A DNA stretch of 64,000 bases from Methanosphaera sp. BMS (lineage in GTDB: Archaea; Methanobacteriota; Methanobacteria; Methanobacteriales; Methanobacteriaceae), in contig NZ_CP014213.1 of NCBI RefSeq assembly GCF_003268005.1, positions 1,674,001-1,738,000 of the forward strand. Direction: 5' to 3'. A program made the translations under genes and the position numbers. The notes below the pieces were generated by a model. The model saw only the letters and a list, made by a program, of their open reading frames with translations. It was not told the DNA's origin and did no database searches. Each line of letters begins with the position of its first letter. Position 1 is the stretch's first letter. This document shows, piece after piece, positions 10,398 to 18,964 of this stretch.

Positions 10398-10631
10398 TTA
10401 ATTCTCCTTATGATAAATAGCCTTTGTTGGACATGTTTGATTACATTTCATACATTTTTGACATTTTTCCGGATGGAATAACGTTACAACACCATTTTCA
10501 ACTAGCATTATTACTTCCGTTGTATTCGGACCACTTCCACCACTGATTTCCGGACATATACTTTGATTAACCGGACACACTATTACACATGCCCCACATC
10601 CTAAACAATACTTTTGATTAACTTTTAACAT
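10398..10631 (-). CDS. fwdG: formylmethanofuran dehydrogenase ferredoxin subunit G
   Basis: This small electron carrier has two 4Fe-4S clusters and feeds electrons into FwdB. The motifs are CLGCGACVIVCP and CQKCMKCNQTCP. A longer reading frame from 10679 exists, but the ATG at 10631 has a strong AGGGAG six bases upstream and gives a 77-residue protein starting at the usual place before the first cluster. It is the first gene of the fwd operon. The polyferredoxin FwdF and the small FwdH seen in tungsten operons of relatives are absent here. Confidence 0.85.
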   Translation of the reverse strand: MLKVNQKYCLGCGACVIVCPVNQSICPEISGGSGPNTTEVIMLVENGVVTLFHPEKCQKCMKCNQTCPTKAIYHKEN

Positions 10632-10842
10632 GAAATACTCCCTAAAAAAATCATAAAATATCCGATGATTAAAATTCATGAAATAATTCTTACTCTGAAA
10701 AAAAATCTTTATAATTATAATCCATTGAAGAATTATACCATGAATTCTTTGAATAAAATTATATTGTTTTTAGTTAATAAAATTTATAGGAATATAACAC
10801 TCCTAGAAAATAAGCTTTTTTAATCTTAAATCCACATATCAC

Positions 10843-10869
10843 TCAGTTATCTTCAAGTTTCAAGTTCAT
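10843..10869 (-). other. short leader reading frame in the fwd upstream region
   Basis: An ATG with a good ribosome binding site (GGTGATT five bases before) opens a frame of only 8 codons ending in TGA, downstream of the putative fwd promoter and well before fwdG. It may be a leader peptide or the start of a decayed gene. Past the stop the same frame reads on for about 20 codons without recognisable similarity. Confidence 0.3.
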
Positions 10870-10909
10870 ATAATCACCACTTTGAAATAATAGAGAGGAG
10901 AGTTTAAAA

Positions 10910-10978
10910 TTACTCGACAAGATGAGTAAAACATGACACTTTTTACTCTACAGGATGAGTAAACATATTAATATAAAA
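10910..10978 (-). promoter_or_regulatory. candidate fwd promoter with two matching inverted-repeat operators
   Basis: Two inverted repeats share the form TTTACTC-N8-GAGTAAA: 10910-10929 (6-bp arms) and 10942-10963 (7-bp arms), with centres 33 bp apart, about three helical turns. A TATA-like element on the minus strand (TTTTATAT, 10971-10978) would place the start of transcription near 10948, inside the second repeat. That layout suits a repressor of the fwd operon, whose first gene starts about 280 bases downstream. The cognate regulator is not identified. The rest of the gap up to purP (10980-11345) is AT-rich with no gene seen. Confidence 0.5.
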
Positions 10979-11345
10979 ATGAGTATATAAAAATTACGAA
11001 AAAATAGAAAGATAGTTTTTATTGACTGATTAGGATAATTTTTTGAATATAAATTGATAGAGCAAGAGTCTCTTGTTTCTTGGATGTTAATTCCCGTTAT
11101 ATTTTAACTTCAAAAATTATAGAAAGAAACAATAATGGGACAATGTTGAAATAAAGCATTTAGATAATCTAAAAGAAATATCTGATATCAAAAAGTTTAT
11201 TTCCATATAGGATATTATAACTATTTATGAAAATTTGATTTTGTAATTAATTAAAATTCAATTTGAAAATATTGATAATAAATAAAAGTGATAAATTACA
11301 AAGATATTATTATAAAAAAATTTTAAAATTACGGATGTAATATAT

Positions 11346-12437
11346 ATGGGAAAAGTAAAAAAAGAAGACATATTATCAATCGTGGACAGCTATGACAAAA
11401 GTGACATTACCATCGCTACATTAGGTAGCCACACAGCTCTTCATATCCTAAGAGGAGCTAAACAAGAAGGTTTTAAAACAGCAGTCGTATGTGAAAAAGG
11501 AAAAGAAGTACCATACGAACGATTTGGCGTAGCCGATGAATTCATATTTGTAGATGAATATAAAGATATTGTTAATGAAGAAGTTCAGGAACAATTAAAA
11601 GCTATGAATGCTATCGTAGTTCCTCATGGTTCTTTTGTTGCATATGCAGGATTAAGCAATGTTGAAGATAAATTCAACGTACCAATGTTTGGAAACAGAG
11701 ATGTTCTAAGATGGGAAGCTGAACGTGACAAGGAAAGAAAAATGATTACTGAATCCGGTATCAGAATGCCTATGAAATATGAAAACCCAGAAGACATAGA
11801 CGGTGCAGTAATGGTTAAATTCCCAGGAGCCAGAGGTGGACAAGGATATTTCATATGTTCCAGTTACGAGGAATTCCAAGAAAAAATCAATGAGATGAAA
11901 GGAAGAAACTGGATTACTGATGATGATGTAAAAGAAGCACATATTGAAGAATATGTATGTGGAACAAACTTCTGTATCCATTACTTCTACTCAGCACTTA
12001 AAGATGAAGTCGAAGTGTTAGGTATGGACAGCAGATATGAAACCAACATCGACGGTATCGTAAGAATTCCTGCACAGGAACAAATCGAAGCCAACTTAAG
12101 TCCTTCATATGTTGTAAGTGGTAACCACCCAGTTGTTATCAGAGAATCCTTACTTCCACAGGTATTCAAAAACGGTGATCAATTAGTGGAAACTGCTAAA
12201 GAATTAGTTAAACCTGGTATGAACGGTCCATTCTGTTTACAATGTATGGTTAACGATGACAGAGAAATTGTTATCTTTGAAATGAGTGCCCGTATCGATG
12301 GTGGAACAAACACATTCATGAACGGTTCAGCATACTCATACATCCAATTTGGAGAACCTATGAGTATGGGTCGTAGAATCTCAAGAGAAATTAAAAATGC
12401 AATAGAAGAAGATAGATTAGATGTTATTTTAACATAA
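11346..12437 (+). CDS. purP: FAICAR synthetase PurP (formate-dependent IMP pathway)
   Basis: PurP ligates formate to AICAR using ATP to give FAICAR, the archaeal replacement for the folate-dependent PurH step of purine synthesis. The 363-residue protein is an ATP-grasp enzyme. It has the N-terminal ATLGSHTALHILRGA segment that binds the nucleotide substrate, the glycine loop KFPGARGGQGYF, and the C-terminal metal/ATP segment FEMSARIDGGTN, followed by a family-typical tail. The length is normal. The gene stands alone behind an AT-rich leader and is followed by T-runs. Confidence 0.94.
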   Translation: MGKVKKEDILSIVDSYDKSDITIATLGSHTALHILRGAKQEGFKTAVVCEKGKEVPYERFGVADEFIFVDEYKDIVNEEVQEQLKAMNAIVVPHGSFVAYAGLSNVEDKFNVPMFGNRDVLRWEAERDKERKMITESGIRMPMKYENPEDIDGAVMVKFPGARGGQGYFICSSYEEFQEKINEMKGRNWITDDDVKEAHIEEYVCGTNFCIHYFYSALKDEVEVLGMDSRYETNIDGIVRIPAQEQIEANLSPSYVVSGNHPVVIRESLLPQVFKNGDQLVETAKELVKPGMNGPFCLQCMVNDDREIVIFEMSARIDGGTNTFMNGSAYSYIQFGEPMSMGRRISREIKNAIEEDRLDVILT

Positions 12438-12650
12438 ATCTACCAATTCTTTTTTTTAATGTTCTAAACCCCTTACTCTTGTTTTAAAATTATTACAATT
12501 ATCCTGATTACTTAAAAATAGACCCATTATGATAAATCGAGTATAAATTTTTTAATTCTTTAACTACACGAAAAAAAGCAAAAAATGTTCGTTTTTAAAA
12601 AGAACCAATACAAAAAAAAGTTATCTAAAAAAATATAGAAAAAAAGAGTA

Positions 12651-12839
12651 TTATTTGGATAATGCTCCATTAGGACAGTTCAGAACACATAATCCACAAT
12701 CAAAACAATTTTCATCATCTATTAGAGGCATATTCTCGCTATCAGATATGGCGTTTAATGCACATATTTTTATGCATACGCCACTTTCTGGACATTGATC
12801 TATCCCATTGCATTTATCAGCAAAAACTGATATAGTCAT
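12651..12839 (-). CDS. small 2[4Fe-4S] ferredoxin with atypical first cluster (copy 2)
   Basis: This 62-residue electron carrier is a paralog of the gene 9 bases upstream and probably in the same transcript; GGGTGA lies 6 bases before its ATG. The second cluster is regular (CFDCGLCVLNCPNGA). The first reads C-x5-CP-x4-C-x3-C instead of CX2CX2CX3CP, and the last cysteine is followed by Ala instead of Pro. Both copies share this pattern, so it is a family trait and not damage. The partner enzyme is unknown. Confidence 0.85.
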   Translation of the reverse strand: MTISVFADKCNGIDQCPESGVCIKICALNAISDSENMPLIDDENCFDCGLCVLNCPNGALSK

Positions 12840-12848
12840 ATCTTCACC

Positions 12849-13046
12849 CTAATCTCCAGATTTAGAGATAGCCTCGTTAGGACAATTCATGACGCATAAT
12901 CCACATTCAGGACATGCTTCCTCATTTACTTTTGGTTTGCCATTCACATTTTCCATGGCATTCAGAGCACATATCTCTATACATAATCCACCCGCAGGAC
13001 AAGCGTCCACTCCATTACATTTGGTTGTATCTATAATCACTGCCAT
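12849..13046 (-). CDS. small 2[4Fe-4S] ferredoxin with atypical first cluster (copy 1)
   Basis: This 65-residue protein is the upstream member of a tandem pair. Cysteines follow CNGVDACPAGGLC-x3-C for the first cluster and CPECGLCVMNCP for the second. The pair arose by duplication: the spacing, the CALNA segment and the second cluster are alike. A GTGAT ribosome binding site precedes the ATG. Such small ferredoxins deliver low-potential electrons in methanogens; which reaction this pair serves cannot be read from the neighbours, purP and nrpR. Confidence 0.87.
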   Translation of the reverse strand: MAVIIDTTKCNGVDACPAGGLCIEICALNAMENVNGKPKVNEEACPECGLCVMNCPNEAISKSGD

Positions 13047-13359
13047 AATTAATCACTTATTTAAAACTTTTAAAAAAATATATAACTTAGACTCCCCTTA
13101 GTTATACACTTAAATATTAAATCACCTATTATACCCTATTACATATTGGAAATAAATGTTATATAACGCAATAATAATAATGTATAATTTTAGTATATAA
13201 TCAAGAGTATTTATAAAAATTGATTTTTAGGAATGCTTAAAAAAATTTACTCAAAAAACAATTAATAAAGAAAATCTAATTTAAAATAAAAAAATAATTA
13301 AAAAAAAGAACATTAAAGTGAGTTCAACAAAGGACAAATGTAAAAAAAATAAATAAATG

Positions 13360-15015
13360 TCAGAAGGTTTCAAAATACTTGAAGTCCATGATTTTTTCAA
13401 TGGATTTGACATCAACACTTACATCTGACTCTTTTACCTTTTCAATAGGATTCAATCCACCCGCAGTCGCATATCCAAAATGATACATGTCAATCTTTGA
13501 ATTGTATATATATTGATTTGGTTTACCTATATCCAAGAAGTTAAAACCTATATCACTTATTGAGTCAAAGATATCCAACGCATCATCCCTTGCTATATAC
13601 GGTACCGAGTGGACACTTGCCAATATCTTATCGGAATTTCCGTCAACGGTAGCTATATTACACATGTCCTTATTGATGAATATTTCATGAGGATCCACCG
13701 ATGAACCTGTATATGATATCAGCTCTATGAATCGAGGCTGTCTTTTGTCAATATCCAATAGTCCACTATAGATTGGTATGGACACTATTCCATTATTTGT
13801 CAAAATACCATCAACCGTCAGACCACATATTGTTGCAATACCCACTTTTCCCTCTTTATCATCCAACAATGCATATTTGTCTCCCATAAAGTAATGAGGG
13901 TAATCCTTGTACAGGTTATTGATTATCTCCAATGATTCATCCAGATTTTCCTTGTTGACATATGAGATATTTGTTATTATGTCCCCTTCATATGTATTGT
14001 AATCAAAGGTTACCTGTGACATCAGATTAAATATTTTTTCAAGTACAAATGAAACGTTGCTTGCTTTTTTAGTGGCATTGGATAATATCGGCCGTGTATT
14101 ATACTTAACGGATGTCATTGATTCATAACTTACAAATTCATCGGCCAGTTTAACATTCAAGTCGTATCCATCTTCTTGAGCTGCACATACAGGTGTTATG
14201 CCCCCTATGATTGACACACCAATCATGCCTTCGGGTACGTTTATACCCAGTACAGACTCACCCGGTTTTCCCATCTTGATTAAGCCACCAATGCCTATGT
14301 CATTAAGTTGAGACAAAAGTTGTTTTGCCTGTTTTTGTTTTGTCATTGGTATTGTCCGGAAGTTTGCCGGAATTACTCCGTCACCCGATGATATCACGTC
14401 AAGGATGGATGTGTTTCCTTTTCCGGAAAATGCTTCAAGCGGCGTTATCGATGTTTTTTCATAGGCTATCTGTTCTACGAATTCCAGGGGAGTGTTGTCC
14501 TCCACCTTTACTAATCCCCCATAGGATGGTCTGGATATGATTCCATTTTTTTGGAAAACTCCATCGATTGTTGTCCCACAGACCGTCTTTATATACTCGG
14601 TATCATCCGATTTGGTGTACATTATGTTTTTACTTACTGCCAATCCATATTCAAATACTGATTCAATAGTATCTTTTGCATCTAATTGATTTACTGAGGA
14701 AATATTTGCAATAACCAATCCAGTAGCAGATGACAAGTCAAGTGAGATATTATATATTCTTTCCTGGAATCTGGAATATGCAAAGTCAACTTGGTCGAAT
14801 ATCAACCCGTTGTTGAGTTCATTTTTTCCTTCCTGAGTGATTATTCTTCCCTTGTGCCCAATTTTCTCTGTAAATCCTTTTTCATCCAAGATTCTCATAT
14901 GATATCTTACTGCCCTTTCACCTAAGGAATATCCTCTTTTTCTTAATTCATTGGATATGTGCTTTGCACCTAGAACTTTATCTTCTGAATTTAAAATTCT
15001 TAGTATTTCCATCAT
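13360..15015 (-). CDS. nrpR: NrpR global nitrogen repressor
   Basis: NrpR represses nitrogen-assimilation genes of methanogens and is released by 2-oxoglutarate. The 551-residue protein has an N-terminal winged helix (residues 1-75, GERAVRYHMRILDEKG) followed by two tandem NrpR effector domains (about 85-310 and 325-545). The best ribosome binding site, GGAGG, is about 40 bases before the annotated ATG. The frame is open upstream to codons ATC-ATC just after that site, so translation may start at a non-AUG codon and add about 11 residues. It lies downstream of glnA on the same strand with a 103-base gap. Confidence 0.92.
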   Translation of the reverse strand: MMEILRILNSEDKVLGAKHISNELRKRGYSLGERAVRYHMRILDEKGFTEKIGHKGRIITQEGKNELNNGLIFDQVDFAYSRFQERIYNISLDLSSATGLVIANISSVNQLDAKDTIESVFEYGLAVSKNIMYTKSDDTEYIKTVCGTTIDGVFQKNGIISRPSYGGLVKVEDNTPLEFVEQIAYEKTSITPLEAFSGKGNTSILDVISSGDGVIPANFRTIPMTKQKQAKQLLSQLNDIGIGGLIKMGKPGESVLGINVPEGMIGVSIIGGITPVCAAQEDGYDLNVKLADEFVSYESMTSVKYNTRPILSNATKKASNVSFVLEKIFNLMSQVTFDYNTYEGDIITNISYVNKENLDESLEIINNLYKDYPHYFMGDKYALLDDKEGKVGIATICGLTVDGILTNNGIVSIPIYSGLLDIDKRQPRFIELISYTGSSVDPHEIFINKDMCNIATVDGNSDKILASVHSVPYIARDDALDIFDSISDIGFNFLDIGKPNQYIYNSKIDMYHFGYATAGGLNPIEKVKESDVSVDVKSIEKIMDFKYFETF

Positions 15016-15118
15016 TTTTAAATCTGTTTCTTGTTTAATAGTGATGATTTAACCTCCATATTCTTTGAAATTGTTTGAAAAAAGAAAATTGAAAAAAAAA
15101 CTTGGTGAAGAACGTATA

Positions 15119-16462
15119 TTATATGTTTAAGAACTTTTCTCTTTCATAGTCAAATACTTGTATTCTATAATCATCCCATTCGGCACGTTTGATGTTGTAG
15201 AATTGATTATATACATGTTCACCCAAAGCATTCTGAACCACTTCGTCTTTTTCAAGTGAATGATATGCTTCCCATAAACTTGTAGGCAATGTATCGACAC
15301 CTTTTTGGGCCAGTTCCTCAGGAGTATATTCAAATGCATTGAATTCTGTTGGTTCTCCAGGATCTATTTTTTTATCCATTCCTTCAAGACCTGCTTCAAG
15401 CAATACAGCAAATGCCAGATACGGGTTACATGATGGATCAGGTGATCTGCATTCTATTCTTGTTCCTAATCCACGAGATGCCGGAATTCTTAGATATGTT
15501 GACCTGTTTTTAAGTCCGTAGGCGATGTAACATGGTGCCTCATATCCCGGAACAAGTCTTTTATATGAATTTACTGTTGGGGATAATATTGCGGATAATG
15601 CTTTTGCATGTTTTAATAATCCTCCTATGAAGTATAATGCTTCCTGGGACAATTGTGTTTCTGTATCCGGATCATAGAATATGTTTTTACCGTCTTTAAA
15701 TAGACTTTGGTTACAGTGCATTCCACTACCGTTTACTCCGAAGAATGGTTTTGGCATGAAGGTTACCTTATGACCCAAGTTAGCCACAAACGCCTTGATT
15801 GCCTGTTTGAATGTTACTACTGCATCGGCTGTTTTCATTGCATCGGCGAATCTGAAGTCTATTTCATGTTGTCCTGGTGCAGCTTCGTGATGGCTTACTT
15901 CTATGTTGAAGTCCAGTTGTTCCAATCCCAGTACTATTTCTCTTCTTAAATCTGTTCCGGAATCCAATGGTTCCACGTCAAAATAATCTGCTTCATCCGC
16001 TGGAATCAGATTTCCATATTCATCTTCGTCAACTATGAAGAATTCAGGTTCAGGCCCCATATTGTATTGGTAACCTCTTTCTTCTGCTAGTTTTAATGAT
16101 TTTTTAAGGACTCCCCTAGGGTCACCTTCAAATGGTGTTCCATCGGTATGGTATACATCACAGATAAATCTGCATGAACCCTTTTCTTCAGGCCTCCATG
16201 GTAATGTAGAGAAGGTGGATATGTCCGGTTTTAACAGCAGGTCACTATCGTTTATATCTACAAATCCTGCTACTGATGATCCATCAAATAATAGACCATT
16301 GTTTATTACATCTTCAGCATCTTCCGGCTTATTCATGGATATTGCCATGTTCTTTGGCGTACCGTGAATATCACAAAATTGAAATCTTAAAAATTTAGAC
16401 CCGTATTCATCTATTTTCTTGATTACTTGGTCTATCTGTTCATCTCTTTTTGACATTTGCAT
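15119..16462 (-). CDS. glnA: glutamine synthetase type I
   Basis: GlnA makes glutamine from glutamate and ammonia with ATP, the main ammonia-assimilation reaction here. The 447-residue protein has the N-terminal beta-grasp domain and the catalytic domain with the [18 protein letters not shown] metal/ATP segment, [10 protein letters not shown], and the Glu/Arg-rich [19 protein letters not shown] segment. Two in-frame ATGs (first, and codon 3) follow AGGAG; the first is 4 bases away, the second 10, so the start may be at codon 3. An NrpR operator sits at the predicted transcription start. nrpR follows on the same strand. Confidence 0.96.
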   Translation of the reverse strand: MQMSKRDEQIDQVIKKIDEYGSKFLRFQFCDIHGTPKNMAISMNKPEDAEDVINNGLLFDGSSVAGFVDINDSDLLLKPDISTFSTLPWRPEEKGSCRFICDVYHTDGTPFEGDPRGVLKKSLKLAEERGYQYNMGPEPEFFIVDEDEYGNLIPADEADYFDVEPLDSGTDLRREIVLGLEQLDFNIEVSHHEAAPGQHEIDFRFADAMKTADAVVTFKQAIKAFVANLGHKVTFMPKPFFGVNGSGMHCNQSLFKDGKNIFYDPDTETQLSQEALYFIGGLLKHAKALSAILSPTVNSYKRLVPGYEAPCYIAYGLKNRSTYLRIPASRGLGTRIECRSPDPSCNPYLAFAVLLEAGLEGMDKKIDPGEPTEFNAFEYTPEELAQKGVDTLPTSLWEAYHSLEKDEVVQNALGEHVYNQFYNIKRAEWDDYRIQVFDYEREKFLNI

Positions 16463-16550
16463 AAGTCTCCTAATTATAATTGTAATAAGAACTTGAAATA
16501 CTTAAATATTTATAGTTAGATTATAATCTACTTTATTATACGCTTTAATC

Positions 16551-16583
16551 GGAAAGATAATTCCTATAATATTAGTTTATATG
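16551..16583 (-). promoter_or_regulatory. glnA promoter with NrpR operator GGAA-N6-TTCC
   Basis: Positions 16551-16564 read GGAAAGATAATTCC, an exact match to the methanogen NrpR consensus GGAA-N6-TTCC. A minus-strand TATA-like element (CATATAAAC, 16575-16583) lies 15-28 bases upstream of it, so the operator covers the expected transcription start, the classic repressor arrangement. The leader to the glnA ATG would be about 90 bases. Confidence 0.75.
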
Positions 16584-16744
16584 ATATATGATATAAACAT
16601 ATTGAAAAATAGAATATGCAATTGTAAATTAATTCAAATGTAGAAGAAATAATCATGAAAATTAAACTGATACTAAAAACAATAAAAAAAGATATAAGTG
16701 TACAAAAGTACAATTATTTTTTTAACTTATCCCTAATAAAGATA

Positions 16745-16855
<111 letters not shown>

Positions 16856-17236
16856 GTGGCTACTATTACAATTTATATTAAACATGATATATATAGTTTA
16901 TGATATTAATGATGTCTGTCAAAACAGAAGTTAGATTTTATTTGAATTGTGTTATAATAATCATTACTCATTTTAATATTCTCCAATCATTAAATGCCGA
17001 TAAATAATAAACAGAATCCGAAGCTCATTACACATCAATAATTAATACCGGTTGTAGAAAATAACCGTGAAAATCATAAAAAATATACATCATCCCTTAT
17101 TCCACTTGATTAATCCATTAAACATAAATACCAAGTATTTTAATATAATAAAATATATTGAAAATAGATTAGAATATTTGAATACTATGTTCAAAATATG
17201 TCCAATTATTATAAAAAGGATTAACATGGACAATCC
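16856..17236. other. intergenic region without a gene
   Basis: About 380 AT-rich bases separate the tRNA from the transporter gene. TATA-like elements for the tRNA lie in its first 50 bases. Just before the transporter start is a four-codon frame (ATG at 17226, MDNP, stop) with the better-placed AAAGGA ribosome binding site. Nothing else is recognised. Confidence 0.5.
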
Positions 17237-18793
17237 ATGACTACATATCACTATTTAAGAGTGCTTCTGTGTATCGTTGCAAGTTATTTATCAAATCCGT
17301 TATTGGACAAAACTTTAGGTTGTGTTATTATCACTGCAAAAAATGAGTATCAATGGAAGAATTCATTTTCATTTTTAATGGCATTAATTGGAGCCGTAAT
17401 TGGTTTAGGCAACATCTGGCGTTTCAGTTACGTGTTATACTCCAATGGGGGTGGAGCATTTTTCATACCATACATAATTTCAATACTTATTATGGGAGTG
17501 CCATTTTTAATATTGGAATATGGATTGGGAGCAAAGTTCAAGGATTCGCTTTCCAACATTTTAAAGACCATTAACCCACGATTTGAAATAATCGGATGGA
17601 TAATCTCATTTATCATATTCTTGGTACTTACATATTACATAGTGCTTGTTGGATGGGATTTAATATATTTTGTATTGAGTTTCTTTAAAGGATGGACGAG
17701 CAATCCCAATAATTACTTTGTCAATAATATAATAATAGGAACAAATGATTTGAGCGGTATGGGTACTTTTGTATTGCCTACACTTATCTCAACAACCTTC
17801 ATCTGGATATTGACTTGGCTTATCTCACATAAATCATTGGATGAAGGAGTTTCAAAAGTAGTAAACCTCCTGATGCCCCTTTTGTTTATCATGATGGCTA
17901 TAATAGTCATATATTCCTTTACACTTGATGGTATGGACATCGGTATCAGAGAACTGTTGAATCCGGACTGGAGTTATCTTGGAAACATCAACATGTGGCT
18001 GGCGGCATTAGGTCAGACCGTATTTTCATTATCCATAGGTCAAGCAATAATTGTAACTTATGCTAGTTATCTTCCCGAAAAGACAAAACTGATTGATAAT
18101 GTACTGTTGGTTGTTGTAGCAAATTCCATATTTGAGATTTTCACTGCATTGGGTGTGTTTAGTATACTGGGATTCATGGTTAATGAAAGCGGAATATCAT
18201 TAAATGAAATAGCTACAAGCGGTACAGGTCTTCTATTTGTCGTATTTCCTAAAATTTTCAATATAATTGGGGACACGGCATATGTAATTGGACCGTTATT
18301 CTTCTTGGCAGTTTTCTTTGCCGGATTAACTTCATTACTAGCGTTTTTGGAACCTTTGAGTTTGGGTATTTCCAAGAAATTTTTAATCCCACGTAAAAAG
18401 GCCATGACAATTTTATGCATATTCGGATTCCTGTTATCCCTGATGTACATGACATATTCTGGAAATTACGTTCTTGGAGTTGTAGATGGCTTCCTTAATG
18501 ATTTTGTAATAATACTAACCGTTATCATTCAAACAGTAATATTTGCATGGCTATTTGATCTTGAAAAATTATTGCCTACATTAAACAAATATTCAAAAAT
18601 TAAAGTAGGAAGAACTTGGGTTAACTGCATAAAGTATGTTTTACCCATATTTTTATCAATATTATGGGTTTTCGGCATTATTCATTTGATTAATACAGCA
18701 CATTCATCGGAAATAATTATTGAGGTACTGTTTTTATTGTTGATTATCATAGTACCATTGATTTTAACTATTCTCCCCTCCAAAAAAGTATAA
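17237..18793 (+). CDS. sodium-dependent transporter, NSS (SNF) family
   Basis: This inner-membrane symporter couples sodium entry to uptake of an amino acid or related amine. It has about 12 membrane segments. The family signature in segment 1, GAVIGLGNIWRFSYV, includes the sodium- and substrate-binding unwound region and is followed by NGGGAFFIPY. The first ~35 residues before the ITAKNEYQWKN segment have no counterpart in typical family members, which begin close to that point, so the true start is uncertain. The ATG at 17237 overlaps the stop of a tiny upstream frame that holds the better ribosome binding site. Substrate is unknown. Confidence 0.88.
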   Translation: MTTYHYLRVLLCIVASYLSNPLLDKTLGCVIITAKNEYQWKNSFSFLMALIGAVIGLGNIWRFSYVLYSNGGGAFFIPYIISILIMGVPFLILEYGLGAKFKDSLSNILKTINPRFEIIGWIISFIIFLVLTYYIVLVGWDLIYFVLSFFKGWTSNPNNYFVNNIIIGTNDLSGMGTFVLPTLISTTFIWILTWLISHKSLDEGVSKVVNLLMPLLFIMMAIIVIYSFTLDGMDIGIRELLNPDWSYLGNINMWLAALGQTVFSLSIGQAIIVTYASYLPEKTKLIDNVLLVVVANSIFEIFTALGVFSILGFMVNESGISLNEIATSGTGLLFVVFPKIFNIIGDTAYVIGPLFFLAVFFAGLTSLLAFLEPLSLGISKKFLIPRKKAMTILCIFGFLLSLMYMTYSGNYVLGVVDGFLNDFVIILTVIIQTVIFAWLFDLEKLLPTLNKYSKIKVGRTWVNCIKYVLPIFLSILWVFGIIHLINTAHSSEIIIEVLFLLLIIIVPLILTILPSKKV

Positions 18794-18964
18794 TCACCCA
18801 TTTATACTTTTATAATTATTCTTTTTAAAAATAATTCATTTTAAGCAAATAAAATAATATCTTTTGTAAAATTACAAAAATAAATGAAAAAAATAAGGTA
18901 AAATAATAAATAATTTTATCTATAAAAATTATTAATAATAACCAAACAATAGGAGAGTATTCTT

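Noticed and set aside
10632-10679. Longer start for the FwdG ferredoxin
   Set aside because: The ATG at 10631 has AGGGAG at ideal spacing; the 16-residue extension has no such signal.
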